A stretch of 64,000 bases of DNA from Cycas panzhihuaensis (taxonomy: Eukaryota > Cycadophyta), in NCBI GenBank assembly GCA_023213395.1, contig CM041465.1, positions 191,277,741 through 191,341,740 on the forward strand. Direction: 5' to 3'. Numbering within the stretch: position 1 is the first letter of the stretch; each line of letters starts with the position of its first letter. The notes beneath the pieces are model-generated. The model searched no databases, was not told where the DNA came from, and worked only from the letters and a program-made list of their open reading frames with translations. The position numbers were made by a program, and so were the translations under genes. Shown here piece after piece: positions 63,358 through 64,000 of the stretch.

Positions 63358-64000
63358 TATACGAGGCAGGGCACCACCAACAGAGGAGTTTTTCGTGTAT
63401 TGGACCGAGGGAGAAGACGACCCACAAACTATACTCCTGGTAGAGGACGATCTTCTCCTCGCACTCACCCCATCCAGTACTCAGGAGGACGACTTGGTCA
63501 CCAAATCATCTACTATTATTGTGGAAAAACTGGTCACTACACCACCGACTGTCGTCACCGCAAAGCTGACATAGAAAGGGGGATCATAGCTTCAGGTAGC
63601 TACTCAGGACAACCTGACAAAAAGGAGTCAATTGAAGAAGAAGAAGAAGAGACCGCATTTGTAACAGCTCTTTCCTCAGCAGTAAAGAACAAAAATCATG
63701 ATGATTGGTTTATAGACTCTGGAGCTTCTAGACACATGATCCACAAGCGAGCTTGGTTCTGCAGCATAAGCCCTACTCAAAATTGCGACTCAGTTGAACT
63801 TGGAGATGACACCAGCCATCCAATACAAGGACATGGAACAGTTCCTATTACCTTGCCAGATGGAAACACTGAAAAAGTTGGCAGTGTGCTCTATGTACCA
63901 GGCATGACAAAAAACCTATTACATGTATCTCAACTGACAGACAACAAGCTCCAGGTCCTATTTGATAGTGATGGATGTGTCATTTTTTATAAATACAAAG
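63358..64000 (+). CDS. Copia E gag tail, zinc knuckle and protease (open at window end)
   Basis: In the frame starting at 63358 the sequence is open to the window end. It has an arginine/glycine-rich stretch (DRGRRRPTNYTPGRGR), a zinc knuckle reading YYYCGKTGHYTTDC in which the first Cys is tyrosine, a glutamate run, and a protease with [19 protein letters not shown] (intact D-S-G) and GSVLYVPGMTKNLLHVSQL. It would cut the polyprotein during particle maturation. No start codon is in frame; it needs a frameshift from gag or was damaged at 63220-63360. Confidence 0.85.

Larger units (their letters stand above)
61466..64000 (+). mobile_element. Ty1/copia retrotransposon E, 5' part
   Basis: The 5' LTR (61466-61639), primer-binding site (61640), a 1.1-kb leader, gag, zinc knuckle and protease follow on the plus strand; the element runs past the window end. 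It interrupts gypsy fragment J. Orientation is opposite to RAPTOR. Only a single stop/frameshift region (about 63220-63400) is seen in gag, and the protease is open to the end, so it is younger than most other copies here. Confidence 0.88.

Overview
This looks like a nuclear genome window from a plant, most likely a conifer or other gymnosperm. The only host gene I can support is the middle part of a plant RAPTOR gene (the TORC1 scaffold), on the minus strand. Fifteen exons lie between 58154 and 36893. Most of its introns are 99-600 bp, but one is 4.3 kb and one is 12.0 kb. The introns at both window edges are open-ended: at least 5.8 kb upstream and at least 36.9 kb downstream. The species cannot be named from this sequence alone. 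The gymnosperm inference rests on giant intron size, dense nested LTR retrotransposons and the plant type of RAPTOR.

Layout. 1-36892 (the presumed downstream intron of RAPTOR, no WD40 exon recognised): a decayed Ty1/copia element on the minus strand (about 541-4360), an orphan LTR (5473-5886), a decayed Ty3/gypsy fragment on the plus strand (6438-8745), two copia fragments that meet at an LTR (9560-14590), a large minus-strand Ty3/gypsy element of 11.8 kb with both LTRs (15527-27330), then several gene-poor LTR elements carrying only gag-like remnants (27377-35820). The large gypsy element carries two unusual additions downstream of integrase: a roughly 1.1 kb array of 21-bp units, and an extra open region of unknown function next to the 3' LTR.

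36893-58154 is the exon-bearing part of RAPTOR. Its 12-kb intron (39192-51150) holds a minus-strand copia element whose pol region was broken three times: by a chloroplast fragment with the trnK-UUU 3' exon (in RT), by a solo LTR with a 5-bp target-site duplication (TSD), and by a complete 3.5-kb non-autonomous LTR element with its own TSD (both in the integrase). The 4.3-kb intron holds a 1.4-kb miniature LTR element (TRIM) with an exact TSD.

58155-64000 is upstream RAPTOR intron. It contains a plus-strand gypsy LTR and gag remnant, cut by the 5' end of a plus-strand copia element (LTR, primer-binding site, gag, zinc knuckle, protease) that runs off the window.

The exons read without internal stops and all junctions keep phase, so RAPTOR appears intact where seen. 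Almost all retrotransposon genes are broken. Exon borders were set by hand from splice signals and similarity to known plant RAPTOR; retroelement domain borders are approximate unless an LTR edge is given.
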